Part shown: piece after piece, positions 43,743-55,899 of the stretch
Numbering within the stretch: position 1 is the first letter of the stretch
Layout of the letters: each line of letters begins with the position of its first letter
NCBI GenBank assembly: GCA_035610835.1
Contig: CM069450.1
Location: 29,580,687 to 29,644,686, forward strand
Direction of reading: 5' to 3'
Source of the DNA: Ophiura sarsii
Lineage: Eukaryota; Echinodermata; Ophiuroidea; Amphilepidida; Ophiuridae
Length of the DNA stretch: 64,000 nt
Notes under the pieces: generated by a model
The model's input: only the letters and a program-made list of their open reading frames with translations
Database searches by the model: none
What the model was told of the DNA's origin: nothing
Program-made: the position numbers and the translations under genes

Positions 43743-46700
43743 GGAAGAGAATAAGGATATAACAATGAAACATTAATGAGTGTATAAACAGGGCGTGTCA
43801 AAACAGTGTCCCCTGTGAAACGTAATTTGTTTTGGCCATGACAAAAATTCGTATTGGACGTAATAGAGATAATTATTGTTGACAATCTTCCATGCATCAT
43901 AAGACTTATTTTTATTTATTTTGGAGCTTTCGTTATCAAATATGACAAATCTACTCAGGGAGTATTTGAATATAATCAATAACATCAATAATGTTCTGTC
44001 TACTAAAGGAGGATACCGGTAGATAGTTCCGTTTGAATAGATAATCACATTTTTATCCATATAATCAGTGACAAACATCAAAATGTGAATAATTGTTAGA
44101 TGTGTTTCAAACAATAATGTATTTGATATAGGAATATTATATGGTGCCTCTATTATTTAGGGCTTACAAACAGTTTATTTTCTTAAACAAAAATAGTGGG
44201 ACGTATTTTCAATAACTTATGTCCCTTTTGGGATATTTTTTTTTTAAACGCCTTGTGATCTGTATCAGGTCTCTTTTTGTGAACGTTGACGTGAAGGGGG
44301 CACAGCACTAAATAAGTGTCCCGTTGGATTAAACGTAGAATAGGGCTAAAAGAGCCTCGAGTTTGGGTCCTTAGTAACCATTTTTGCTTCAATCTAATAA
44401 ATCAATAATAGAATTTCATAAAATCGTCAAGAAGTGTTACGCCTTCCAATTAGAGTTTACGATAAGATCATTTAAACAGCAGCCACCCCTATTTTCAGCC
44501 CGAACGCTCGCCTTCTGACCGCTTCCGATTACCGTGTGTTCATCCACGTGATACATTTTCGATAACATTGAAAATCAACTTTTGCGATATCCTGATAAAA
44601 GTACAAAAGCGTATCTTTCATTTTAATTATAAAAATGCTACACTCACGCCAACCTGTTTCTCAAAGGACGCCAATTAATCACAAGATAGTTTTTTTGTTT
44701 TTGCCGGAACTTACTACCATTACACAAAACGAGGAGTGATTTAGTATTGTGCGCCCTGAACACATTCTACTTCCCCTCAAAGAAAAATACCTATTTACAA
44801 TACACCACATGTTCAAATCATGATTTTAACTAAAGAAGTGTGTTCAATTATTACTTTTGGGCCCTCTATTAAGAACTAAATGAAGTTCCAAACTAAGAAA
44901 GATGATCTTTTATTGGGCATGTTGGGTAATTTGATGAAGGTGCACACTTTTCTATAATTGCCAATCATTTTAAGCGACGTCATAAATATGCAGCTACACA
45001 TTTTGGCTTAAATGACCACTCACTCTAATACATTTTAAACCTAGTAAAATGTAAGAACTTGTTTTTCATTATGAAGAATAGTTAAGAGAGGTTAAATTCT
45101 AAAATCATGTTACATCCTAATCCTTCAATTAATGTTATCGTGAAATGAGTTCTGATTAGTTGTGATAAGTTGTGATTCGAAACGAGGTCAACCTGGGTTA
45201 ACATGGTTAACATCACCAACTCATGCCTTTCACTCTGTTTTACGCACTGCAACAATCAACTCTATAAAATGAAGTACGTTTTCATAACATTTTCATACGT
45301 ACGTTTTATTCCGGTGATGTTTACTTGGTTTCAATGGTATTGCTTTAATTAAAAGAATATAGTCGAACTGTGTTGAAGTAGAATGGACATGTGGGACAAT
45401 TTTTCTGTATGTCAGCACTTAGCAATTGGCTTAAAAATCCGAGAGTCAACTGACCGAATTATATGAAAAATTGATCTTATATTTACATAGCTGATGTCAT
45501 ATTGTCAGGAACAGAGGAACTGGTAATGGTGATATAGAAACTGAACCATCAACACACAATTGCGAGATTTATCAATGATAATTGATCGACATGATATCCC
45601 ATTTCGTTTAATAGTAATTGTCAAGTGCACGTGGCGTTTAACAATTTAGCTTAATTAGCCTAGCACTATCCAGTTATACAATAAATTATTACCAATCTAG
45701 TGATTCACAATATCTCAAAAAGGTGTAATATAATATAAATCAATTTATTCTGTGCAGTTTCTTGTCGTTATCACACATAACATAATATTCCGTTTTACAA
45801 TATGGTAGAAAAGAGAAAATAATATTACAAAGTTTCTCTATGCTGATTTTCCTTGAATCTCGATGTGACTGGATTGTTATACAAAAGGTTGGTACATACC
45901 AGAGAGGTTGTCAAACATCTACCTGTGGATGATTTCTTACTTTCCTTAATATTTTATAAGAGTCAAAGCGATTGTGTTTTTAACACAAAGGTTAAATGTT
46001 AATACTGTCTATACAAGCGACTCTTTCATTTTTGTATCCCTGGCTTCATCAGCGTCTCTCATCATAGTTCGTCCGACATCGAGTGTGGCGAATTATGGCA
46101 CTCGTCTTTTGTATCTGCTCTCTCGTCAAAACCCAAAGAAAAAGGTGACACTGCATTGAATAGAAATGAGTGACCCAAAACATTTATAGAATTTTGAATC
46201 TTAATATCATGACTATTGAAATGTCTTCATAAAGTGTCAGATTCCAAAATATCCCCTTTTTGTATTTTGCATGTTTTTCTTACAATTACAACGTGAGGGA
46301 AGCAGGTTTTTCATCATCCAACATTTGTGTACAAAATTACATTACTTTTGATAGTGTCACAAACATGAACCTTAATACAAAATTAACCAACATTTACATA
46401 GACACTGTCTTGTTTGAAAATGATACCTTTTCAATGTTTCAAATCTTTAAAATACTCAAATCCATAGTGTTGATGAATCAATTTAAACTGATGGAAGTTT
46501 TGATCTTCAAAACTTTATCAAACTTTTATGGTACACATCAAAGCAAAACATTTTTGATTATGAAATTAGTCTGTATGTAACTGGTATTTTTCAATTAGAA
46601 AACTTGGGTGAAATGTCCATACATTTGTATAAAGAAAGCTTATCTCCAACTATACATTTTCTCTCAATGAAAATTCCAAAAGTAATTCCAAATAGATACA

Positions 46701-49285
46701 TTTTTGTTGTTGTGAAAATACCATCCAAATGTTTTTGTGAACTTGTCCAAAATTTGCACAAAATGATAGTTTAAAATACACATTTAAAACACAAATTATT
46801 CTTGTACTTACAATAGTTACTTCTCTTGCCAACTAACCAACATCGTCATTACAGCTGCAGTGTCGTGGATCAATGCGGTTCACGCCTGCAATTTGCTGCC
46901 CTCGTCAAAATCTTGGTAAGCTTTTAAACTTCCACAGACATGCCGTTTCCTGGATCAGTATAACTTCACACGCAATATGTCTAGCCAAATCGTTCTATTC
47001 TATTGAATAAATATTCTGGCACCCGGCTTATATGGGCTTCTCTCGAGAATTCAACCCACGCCTTGCGAAACTTGTGAAGAAAATAAGGGACGAAACCCCT
47101 TTGGTAGTGCAGAGTAAAATAATATGACTTATTGTCCGCTTCAGTGCTGGAGTCCAAGTGACTAAAAAACCACATGGACTGATGGAAAAAACCCAGCCTG
47201 CTGGAATTTTAATTTATGCATTTATTCATAAAGTGGGACCCAGGTGCAATCTCTCAATAGACTTTCTAGGATATTTTCTAAACATTGGAATGTTACAAAT
47301 ACAGGTGTTCTCCAGCTGGTGACCTAGATCATTGAACCCTGGATGTGTTGCCTAGTTGAATTACACTATACAATGGAACAAAAAAGTGGGTTCCCCCTTT
47401 ATAATACTGCATAATAAGAAATAATGCTCCCATTTTACATCCTAATGTGACAGTAATGATATAGGTATCAGATAATGTAAACACAGTCAATCTTAATGAA
47501 AGAATCATTAGAATTGTACATGTACATAGAGAATCGAATCACAGGCGATTACAATGTCCTTGGCAGATACCCTCCAATCGGAAGGCACGCAAAGATTCGT
47601 TGGGAAGCATCCAGGGACGCAGGTGTATGACAACAGGGAATCAGCTCTGTGGTAGCAGGGAAGCCGCTCTATGATACTGGGACGCACCTCTATATAGCAA
47701 GGACGCAGCTATATATTTACTACCTCAATGGGGTATACAAGCAAAAATAAATGTGTAAAGTTAAAATCATGTCGTGAAAGCCAAAATCCGTGTGTAACGC
47801 GAAAGGAGGCGAGCTTTTAACACATGACCAGCTACAAACTTACCGTAAATAATAACTCATTTTGAGGTTTTGTTTGGGTGTTACCAATTTAAAGTCAAAG
47901 AACAGAGCGATTTCATTTCATATCATTATGATAGCAAAATTGTCAATCAGTAGTCTAACAAAATCTTGCATTTAATTTTGAGATCCAGAAAATCAATTAA
48001 GATTTAAGTAATCGACATTGATTGTGTGTTACGTGAAATTTGCCACTTTTAAATACAATCAACATTTTAAAGTTACATGTAAAATATACAAATAAACAAT
48101 ACGCTACAAGATTTTAAATGAAACTATATATAATCAGTAAATTGTGATGATTGTGTTGAATAGCTGAAGAAAGAAGTGGTGTTTTTGATGAATTACTAAA
48201 ATATATGTGAATCATGTGAAAAGTGTCCTTGACGAATAAACTTGATAATAAACTTAAACAATTTAGAAAAATCACTGTTGAAAGGTTACCGAATCACTAT
48301 TCTTTGTCTAAACGTGGGCATATTTCAATCAATTATAGGTCAATAAATGCGAATGTGTTGTTTCAAGAGAAAGTATACAATCAATGCAAGCGCGCTGATG
48401 TTGATGTATGAATAAAGGCATGATCCCGCAGCGGGAGTGTTATTGTGAGCATATCAACATTTGCGCAAGTGCATTGATTTTTCTGATTTTTCGCAAAACT
48501 AGGCATCTACATATGCGGTCAAGTGGAACACCTTTTGACCAAGGTCGATTTGAAGAAGATTTATTTTTTTATTTACGCCTCGCCCTGATACACAGTACAT
48601 AACATTAACAACTGGTAAATTACTCGGAGGTGTTTCTAAAAAGAATTTTTAACTACGTCTTTGTCCTCTAACGTGAAATGTTATACTAACAATTATTTGT
48701 CTCTCAAGATTTATGTGGTAAGAAAAAATAAAAAGAGGTATTTCTAGAGATGTTTTCAATTAAAAACCAGCTAACATTTACTCTACGTCCAGGACCGGTA
48801 TTGCACGAAATGTGTGTACGAATTTATTCTACTAGTATCGACTGATACGAAACAAACTCCGAAGTTGTAATTAATAACTTTTTAATTGTTTTCGTTTCGC
48901 ATTAATGTCCTGCATACTCGTGACATTTAATGAAATTAGATTAATACTTTAGATCCCACTCTACGCGATATGAAACTAGACCAATACCAGATTGGTGTAA
49001 AATCAAGCAGTGGCTATATGGAGTGTATATTCCATTGATATCTCATGCCCATAAGCCTACTATGGATAAAACTATCTGTTTAAATTTCCGTTTAGTTTAG
49101 AAACATGACCAGTACTCGAAAATTTCATAAAAACATGAAATAAAACTGCAATTTCAAAAACTAAACATTTCTATTAACACAATCGTTGCACAGTCTCTAG
49201 AAACACCACTATATTGCCTATCTTTCATAAACCTTTGGCGGTAGTCATGGTCGTAGTCGAGCGTAATACTACATTAGTGCCATTA
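43743..49285. other. No supported gene; probable intron or intergenic
   Basis: AT-rich sequence with many short ORFs and no domain. A loose repetition of GGGACGCAG-CTCTAT-like words lies at 47600-47720. This may be an intron of the Sushi-exon gene, but I can find no second exon. Confidence 0.4.
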
Positions 49286-49289
49286 ATCA

Positions 49290-50110
49290 TTATCTCTCCT
49301 AAGGAAGGTTTAATAAGCCTATCGTATGTAAAAATGCGCTGATTCAAAAGATGTCACTCTTTGACCCCACTCACGACATTTTGGTCATTTTTTTGTAAAA
49401 ATATGATAGTTTTGAATATTTTGAGGATAAAAAAACAGAATTTTGCTATATAATTATTATTGACAACCATTTCTGGTTAGACTACGACATTTGAATAGAG
49501 TGCTCAATACCGTAAACGGTAGATAGAGCGTATAAAAACTCAGAGGTATAGACCTTCCGGAATATTATCGCTACTCTGAGTTTCATGGACAATCCCATAC
49601 GGTCATTTTGTCCAATCGTCAGGCGAATAGATGCTTCTCTGATCGCAGATCTAGCACACATATGATAATGCGAATACACAATCAATGGTGTTTTTGATCA
49701 GCGATCAGAGCAGCATAATATTCCCGAAGTGGTCAATACACATCAAAAGATAATCAGAGAGTGCTCAACTGATAAATCAGGAATCTTGCTATATATAATT
49801 TCATGAGTTTATCTACAAGGGCCATGATTCCATAAAAATTACACTTATTGGATTGACCTTTTTTTAATGTTTTGGTCAAAGGGAAAAATCTTGCTATGAA
49901 CATTTTCATACGCCTGTCTAAGGTGAAAGGTGGTCCTTATTCCATAACAAAATATTCTTATTGGCCTAACGTGTGACATTTTGGTAATTTAGGCAATATT
50001 TTTACCAAAAATATCAATTTTGACCATATTTGGGATAGAAAATCATAATCTTGCTATAGATATTTTCAGGTCCAGATTATTTTTATAATATTCTTAACTT
50101 GTGAGTTATA
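49290..50110 (-). repeat. Satellite-like repeat, inverted arm
   Basis: Reverse complements of ACCTTCCTTAGGAGAGAT (here at 49291-49312), CACCTTAGACAGGCGTATGA and ATAGCAAGATTTTT match 56040-56770 in order. The unit is about 150-175 bp. Confidence 0.65.
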
Positions 50111-50512
50111 GACCAAAAAGTGCGATTTTTTTCCCCAAAATGTGATTTTCATGAATTTTGAGGTTAAAAAAAAAATCAAAATTTGTGGCACTTTTTGGTC
50201 TATAACTCAAAAAATGAATAAGATATTCAAAACAAACAAAAAATACCTTGCGGAATGTTATCAGGATCATCATAAAACTAGTATGACAACATTTGACAAA
50301 ATATATTTTGAGTTACCTTTGCAGAACCTAAAATGGGTAAAAAAACGTGTTTTTTATAATTTTCTCCCACATGGTCAATTTCATTACCATGTTGGATTCA
50401 TTGAACCCTTTACTGCAAAAAACTGTATACTTATAAAAATATTAAATGAATATTGAAGAAGTTACGGCAGTTTTACGAAGGTTGTACCTGAGAGTCCACA
50501 CCCCTTAACCTC
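50111..50512 (-). repeat. Interspersed repeat copy 2 (uninterrupted)
   Basis: Reverse-complement match to 6045-6145 plus about 6690-6722 plus 7707-7900. It gives the empty site for the 6723-7706 element. Confidence 0.75.
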
Positions 50513-50706
50513 TCTCAAGAAATGTTGACACATTTGGCTACTTAAGACTAGAAACACCGAGAGATGCGAGATCGCTCGAATTGAGCTCCTATATTTTGAC
50601 CAAGATTTTTCGTATTTTTCTAGTTTATTTCCAAATTCTGATTACTGCATCCTGTCATACCAGCTCTTGTCATTCTGCAAAACCGAAATCGGAGGTATTT
50701 TCTGCG

Positions 50707-51864
50707 ATGTCCAGCTCACAAAATGGAAAGAAAGTTTCCGTTTCAACTAGGTCATCCAGTCGCTCTGTGTCAACATCATCAGCACCAGGAAGTGACGTCA
50801 TCAATCGTACCAAACTAAACGCGGGAGAGCCAAATTCTGCTACCGAGTCAACAGAGTTATCATTCAATGACCCGGCTACGCTTTCTCAAACGTCTAGAAA
50901 GAGAAGAGGCCGACCCCCTAAGGGCAGCAAAGATATCACTGAAGGTGTATCCTCCAAGGAATCCCAAGATAGTGTAGTAGCTGTTGAGGTATGGTCCTGT
51001 AGAGTATGTAGTATAGATTTTCAAAATCCCGATGACAAACTTATGCAATGTGAAAGATGTGATGGGGCAACTTGCGTGAAATGTCTAAATATGGATGACC
51101 AGACGTATAACCTGTTGAAAGGTAGAGTAGATTTACATTGGTATTGTGGATCCTGTGACAAATTAGCCATGTCCGCGATAAAAGCTGATTGGGAGATAGA
51201 AGAGAAATGTGCTTCATATATGGCATCCGTCACCAAGCGTATAGATGAAATGCAAGTAAGCTTAGACAAAAAAGCAGACAAAGCCACTGTTGACGAGCTC
51301 GCTGCTGACCTCAGTGCAACAAAATCCACGCTAAATGGTGCAAACCAGGATATAGCCAAATTATCGGACACGATTGAACTTATGCGCTCGGAACAAAATG
51401 AGATAGAGAAGAGAAAAAGCAATCTGGTGATCCGTGGATTATCTGAGCATAATGAGAGCAAATTATCCGACTTGGAGGTGTGCAACCAGCTGTTTGTCAA
51501 GATTGGAGTGAAGACGTCACCAATATCAACACACAGACTTGGTAGAGAAAATCAAGATGGGAAACCAAGGCCACTCAAAGTGATCATGCCAAATGAAAAG
51601 GACAAAGTTGACGCCTTGAAGTGTGGTCCTAATGTGAGGAAGATAAACAAATCTGAGGTGTGCTTCAATCCACTCAGAGTCTTCATTTGCCCTGATATGA
51701 CCATCCTGCAAAGAAAGGACGACATAAAGCTACGAGAAGACCTCAGGACCAAAAGAGAGAGTGACCCAAACTGGATCATCAGAGGAAACAGACTGGTGTT
51801 GAGAAAAACCACACCTCCACAACCTCCAGACAAGGACGCTGTGGAAGAAGAGTCAACAAACTAG
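50707..51864 (+). CDS. LINE ORF1 protein with AT-hook-like motif, PHD finger and coiled coil
   Basis: Starts at the first in-frame ATG (50707, 385 codons); the frame is open upstream to 50581 without an ATG. In order: a Ser/Thr-rich N-terminus; RKRRGRPPKGSK near residue 65, an AT-hook-like core; a zinc finger from Cys98 (CRVC, CERC, CVKC, WYCGSC) of PHD type; a heptad-bearing stretch (DKKADKATVDELAADL...) of about 70 residues; and an RNA-binding-like block (SNLVIRGLSEHNESKLSDLE, HRLGR, PRPLKV) ending in NWIIRGNRLVLRK. ORF1 proteins of CR1-group elements bind the element RNA and often carry PHD fingers. The frame is intact. Confidence 0.85.
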   Translation: MSSSQNGKKVSVSTRSSSRSVSTSSAPGSDVINRTKLNAGEPNSATESTELSFNDPATLSQTSRKRRGRPPKGSKDITEGVSSKESQDSVVAVEVWSCRVCSIDFQNPDDKLMQCERCDGATCVKCLNMDDQTYNLLKGRVDLHWYCGSCDKLAMSAIKADWEIEEKCASYMASVTKRIDEMQVSLDKKADKATVDELAADLSATKSTLNGANQDIAKLSDTIELMRSEQNEIEKRKSNLVIRGLSEHNESKLSDLEVCNQLFVKIGVKTSPISTHRLGRENQDGKPRPLKVIMPNEKDKVDALKCGPNVRKINKSEVCFNPLRVFICPDMTILQRKDDIKLREDLRTKRESDPNWIIRGNRLVLRKTTPPQPPDKDAVEEESTN

Positions 51865-51865
51865 A

Positions 51866-52621
51866 CTTCCAAGATGCACAGCACACCAGCACTTCCAGCA
51901 CGTCAACTTTTGGCACTCACCGCACTACGCACCTGCACAAGGGAAAGGAGTTCAACCCTCTAAAGATTGTTCATCTAAATGCTTTTAGCATTAAAAATAA
52001 ATATATCGAACTCAAAGAACTTTTGCATGAAAATGACATTGATGTTTGCGCCATCACCGAGACGTGGTTGGATAATTCAATCAGTAGTACTGAATTTACC
52101 CCTAACGACTACCTCTGTTTCCGCAAAGACCGCTGCTTAGATTTCTATCCAGAAGGCACCTACTCTGAGATAGGACGTGGCTACTACTTATTAAAAGAAA
52201 CTTGAACCCAACTCCGTATACAAAAGGCGACGTTGACGCTGAAGTGGTATGGTGCAACATTCATCCTCATCCAAAGATTACTATCTTATGCGGAGTGGTG
52301 TATAGACCAGAGAGAGGTGGTTAACCCAACCTGATTAAAATTTGCAAATCTATTGACACCATTGATAATGACAACGTGGTACTTGTAGGAGACTTCAACT
52401 TCAGAGACATTGACTGGAAAACAAATGAAGCTCATACCCCACTGTCAAGGAATTTCATGTCTTGCCTAGATGACAACATGCTGTTCCAAATGGTAAAGGA
52501 ACCCACAAGAGGTGACAACATCCTAGACCTAGCCTTAACTGGAAACCCAGACATAATTCACTCCGTCTTCGTCGGCGAAAAACTAGGAGCGAGTGATCAT
52601 AGAAGTGTATTTTGGAACTGA
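51866..52621 (+). pseudogene. LINE ORF2 N-terminal endonuclease, three lesions
   Basis: Coding similarity begins just after ORF1 with FNPLKIVHLNAFSIKNKY and continues with DVCAITETWLDN (the ET catalytic motif) and FRKDR. The frame shifts near 52190 after IGRG; GVVYRPERGG then ends in TAA at 52322-52324, and LVGDFNFRDIDW (GDFN) continues in the same frame to LGASDHRSVFW and TGA at 52619-52621. The RT frame is one base off from here. So this copy has two frameshifts and one internal stop in the nicking domain. Confidence 0.85.
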
Positions 52622-54717
52622 GAATTCCAGTCCCGCGCATAGCACTGACTGAACGCAAAATCTATTTGTATTCCAAATCTGACTACAAAGCCTTCAGCGA
52701 AGCAGTGAAGACCACAGACTGGGACCAAGAGTTTGATGACAAAAAGCTTTGTGACAAATGGGACATCCTCAAGAACAAATATAATGGCTGGATCGAGAAA
52801 TTTGTTCCTACAAAAAATGTCAAAGCCGGTCATCGCCATAAACCCCCATGGACCAATTTCAAATCTGTGAATCGTGCTAAAAGGACTAAAAGGAAACTAA
52901 AGGTCAAAGCAAGTAAGACGGGGCTAAATGTTCATCAAAACCTCTTCACGGACGCCAAGTTAGAGCTTGATCATATTCTACACAATGCAAAAAAAGACTA
53001 TGAGGCTTCTCTAATTGAGAAAATAAAGTTGGAACCAAAGAAATTCTACAATTACGCGCGTCACTTCTCCAGGTCTTCAACTACGGTGGAGGTACTTGAA
53101 CACAATGGAAATAAGGTCACTGAAGACAAGTTAAAGGCAGACGTCCTGAACAATTTCTTTGCCAGTGTCCTTAAAACAGAACCCGCTGATGAACACATCA
53201 ACGCACCTCTCCCACCCAGATCTTACAGTGAAAATATCTACGATATTACAATCACGAGCGAGATAGTGCGCGAGAAGCTGACAAGGCTACACATGAACAA
53301 GGCTTGTGGTCCGGACGGGTTTCATGTCAACATTTTGAAGAATGTTCCAGACTTTGATGTCCCGCTCACTCTCATCTTTAATATGTCCCTTCAAACTGGG
53401 ATCGTTCCACAGGATTGGAGAGACGCAAACATTACGCCATTGTTTAAAAAAGGATCTAGACTTGCTCCAAATAACTACAGACCAGTGTCACTCACTAGCC
53501 AAATAGTGAAAATACTTGAGCGTATTATTTATGACCAACTGATTTCTTTCGTCAACGATAACGACATTATCTCATGTGAGCAGCATGGTTTCCAGAAAAA
53601 ATGCTCCTGCGTCACCCAGCTTCTGGAATGTCTTTATGACTGGAACAAATCATTTGATGACAAGAAAGGGGTCGACGCCATTTACCTTGATTTCAGTAAG
53701 GCTTTCGACACGGTAGCCCATAAACGCCTTATCTACAAACTACATCACCTGGGTATACGCGGTCACATCATTACTTGGATCCAATCTTTTTTGGGTGGAA
53801 GAAGACAAAGGGTAATACTCAGAAATGGTGCATCAAATTGGCTTAACATCACCAGCGGTGTCCCGCAAGGATCGATTTTAGGTCCTTTGCTCTTTTTACT
53901 GTACGTGAACGATATTCCTTCTGTTGTCGTCACCACAGCCAAAATGTTTGCTGATGATACTAAAGTTTATAACGAGATTTCTTCTCTAGCCGATTGTGAC
54001 CTACTACAAAAGGACCTGAACGCCCTTTCTGCATGGTCAAAAACATGGCTACTCGACTTCAACGCCAAGAAATGTGTGGTTCTCCGCATCAAGGCTGCAA
54101 TCGAGTACCAGTACTCCCTGAATGGAGTCTACCTACAGGAAGTGGATAGTCAGAAAGACTTAGGTATTACTGTAAGTAATACTCTTACACCGACAATTCA
54201 TATTAATGAGATAACAAAGAAGGCCCGCCAAAAGACAGCAATGATCCGACGCTGCTTCACTGGACTCGACGAGACAAAGATATCAACTCTCTACAAGTCC
54301 CTAGTCCGGCCAGCGTTGGAGTACGCGTCTACTGCGTGGAGCCCTCTAACAAAAGACAACATTACTAAATTAGAAAAGGCGCAGAAAAACTGCCTTCGCC
54401 TGTGCAAAGACAACAAGATCATCATGGAATCTTTGGAGGAGAGAAGGAGAAAGACAGAGCTGGTTGACACTTACAAATTCATAAATGGTCACTACAAAAC
54501 CGCATCTGACAAATACTTCTCTCTACCCACTAGAGACCTTAGAGGTCATTCTAAAAAACTGTTTGTCAAGCGCACTAGGACCAAACTAGCCGGCCAATTT
54601 TACTCTAACAGAGTGGTCGGTCCTTGGAACAATCTTCCTGAATCAGTCATTTCTGCGCCTAGTGTGGCATCTTTTAAGAAAAAATTGAGAGTTCTTCCCA
54701 TTGGAGTAAAGGACTAA
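52612..54717 (+). CDS. LINE ORF2 reverse transcriptase part (open frame, endonuclease detached)
   Basis: 701 codons open from 52612. A linker of about 200 residues leads to NKACGPDGFHVNILK, NYRPVSLTSQIVKILERII, HGFQKKCSCVTQL, YLDFSKAFDTVAH (catalytic Asp near residue 360), SGVPQGSILGPLLFLLYVND and FADDTKVY (Asp448-Asp449). LDFNAKKC, DLGITVS and the LYKSLVRPALEYASTAWSP thumb region follow, then a C-terminal RRKTELVDTYKFING and WNNLPESV block. These are the RT blocks of CR1/Jockey-group elements. All catalytic residues seem present, but without a joined start and endonuclease the protein would not be made normally. Confidence 0.88.
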   Translation: MELRIPVPRIALTERKIYLYSKSDYKAFSEAVKTTDWDQEFDDKKLCDKWDILKNKYNGWIEKFVPTKNVKAGHRHKPPWTNFKSVNRAKRTKRKLKVKASKTGLNVHQNLFTDAKLELDHILHNAKKDYEASLIEKIKLEPKKFYNYARHFSRSSTTVEVLEHNGNKVTEDKLKADVLNNFFASVLKTEPADEHINAPLPPRSYSENIYDITITSEIVREKLTRLHMNKACGPDGFHVNILKNVPDFDVPLTLIFNMSLQTGIVPQDWRDANITPLFKKGSRLAPNNYRPVSLTSQIVKILERIIYDQLISFVNDNDIISCEQHGFQKKCSCVTQLLECLYDWNKSFDDKKGVDAIYLDFSKAFDTVAHKRLIYKLHHLGIRGHIITWIQSFLGGRRQRVILRNGASNWLNITSGVPQGSILGPLLFLLYVNDIPSVVVTTAKMFADDTKVYNEISSLADCDLLQKDLNALSAWSKTWLLDFNAKKCVVLRIKAAIEYQYSLNGVYLQEVDSQKDLGITVSNTLTPTIHINEITKKARQKTAMIRRCFTGLDETKISTLYKSLVRPALEYASTAWSPLTKDNITKLEKAQKNCLRLCKDNKIIMESLEERRRKTELVDTYKFINGHYKTASDKYFSLPTRDLRGHSKKLFVKRTRTKLAGQFYSNRVVGPWNNLPESVISAPSVASFKKKLRVLPIGVKD

Positions 54718-54744
54718 TCGACCAAGTAAGTAAGTACTTGATAA

Positions 54745-55895
54745 CCAAAATGGTCAAGTTGACCATATTTGGGTCGAGAAATCAAACTGATGTTTGCCTA
54801 GCCTATATTTTATGTTTACATTTCCAAATAGCTTATGGTACAGTTATATAAATAATAATTTGATTGAGAAGTAAATAGGGATTATCCAATGATTACAAAA
54901 GCAGGTAATACATACTAAAGGGTGAGTCAAAAAAAACCTGCAATAGTAGAAAGAAGCCATCTTGTTTTCAAAACCAATTTGAAGTTTGAAACCTTGCAAG
55001 AATTATATATTTGTTTCTAACTTTATGTGAAAAAATAAAGTCATTTTTTGTTTGTTTTTGGTGAACCTTTTTGCTGCACAACCCACACGAGCATAGGGAT
55101 TTTCAATTAAAATTGCACACATTTCATGTTCACATTTGAATATCCCGCCAACAAAACTTTGGAATAATTTAATTTGTATTCAAATTCAGAACAGTATAAG
55201 CATTTCATAGCATGGGTTATGTGAATTGATTATTCTATTTGTTGCCGAAGTATCCAACTTTGAGAAGCCCTGGAAAGAAAACAAAAAATATTTTATATCT
55301 CTAATTCTTTGATATTATGTAGAAAACATGTGGGGGTATAATGTCATCAAACGTCATCTTCAAATCACGTGATCCACGAGGTCAAATTCAAGGTCAAAGT
55401 AAAGGTCGAGAGGTCATGAAAACTTAACATGCTCATGCTTGAGAAATAATGGCAGATTTGGATTTCTTATGCAATTCCCTTTCCAAAAACACCAATTTCA
55501 GCCAATTTGACCTAGGGGTTACTGATTTATGGTCGTTTGAAAGTTGAGGGTTTCGCTCATTTTGACCGAAATCGTCGACAATGCGCGCACCGTATCGCGA
55601 AAACCGTAAGTCGGATGAATTTTTAATTTTGAAATTTGAGCTTGTTGAGCCAAAGTTACCCTATTTACTAAATTTGAGTAAATTTGAAGAGGGTAGGGTT
55701 AAATCCATTGGGGTGATTTGACATGGAATGACCCAACTAGAAACATATTGATACTAATTTTGTGGTCAAATTTATCACTTTTACCTGAAAGAGTATGAAT
55801 AAGTTTGTACACAAGAGGGCAAAACATCCCAAGTGGATTCCTTTTACATTTTACTTAGGATAGGCTTGTGAAACGTCTGATTGATTATGTTCGAA
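54745..55895. other. No gene; contains a CAGGGTGAGTCAAAA-family left end
   Basis: AAAGGGTGAGTCAAAAAAAACCTGCAATAG starts near 54917, with a body matching 40570-40690 inverted for about 110 bp. No matching right end was seen downstream. The rest is AT-rich with AATTTGA/GACC words like the adjoining satellite. Confidence 0.55.
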
Positions 55896-55899
55896 ATTT

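Larger units (their letters stand above)
50580..54740 (+). mobile_element. CR1-like LINE, nearly full length, two ORFs
   Basis: ORF1 with AT-hook-like and PHD motifs, then ORF2 with endonuclease and RT. The element ends a few bases past the RT stop with an AAGTAAGTAAGT tail (about 54724-54735). ORF1 and the RT portion are open; only the endonuclease portion is damaged. This suggests a young copy. No TIRs or LTRs. Confidence 0.88.

Noticed and set aside
43743..44114. Overlapping ORF upstream of the Sushi exon on the minus strand
   Set aside because: It lies on the intronic side of a good splice acceptor and has no signal peptide or domain that I can defend.
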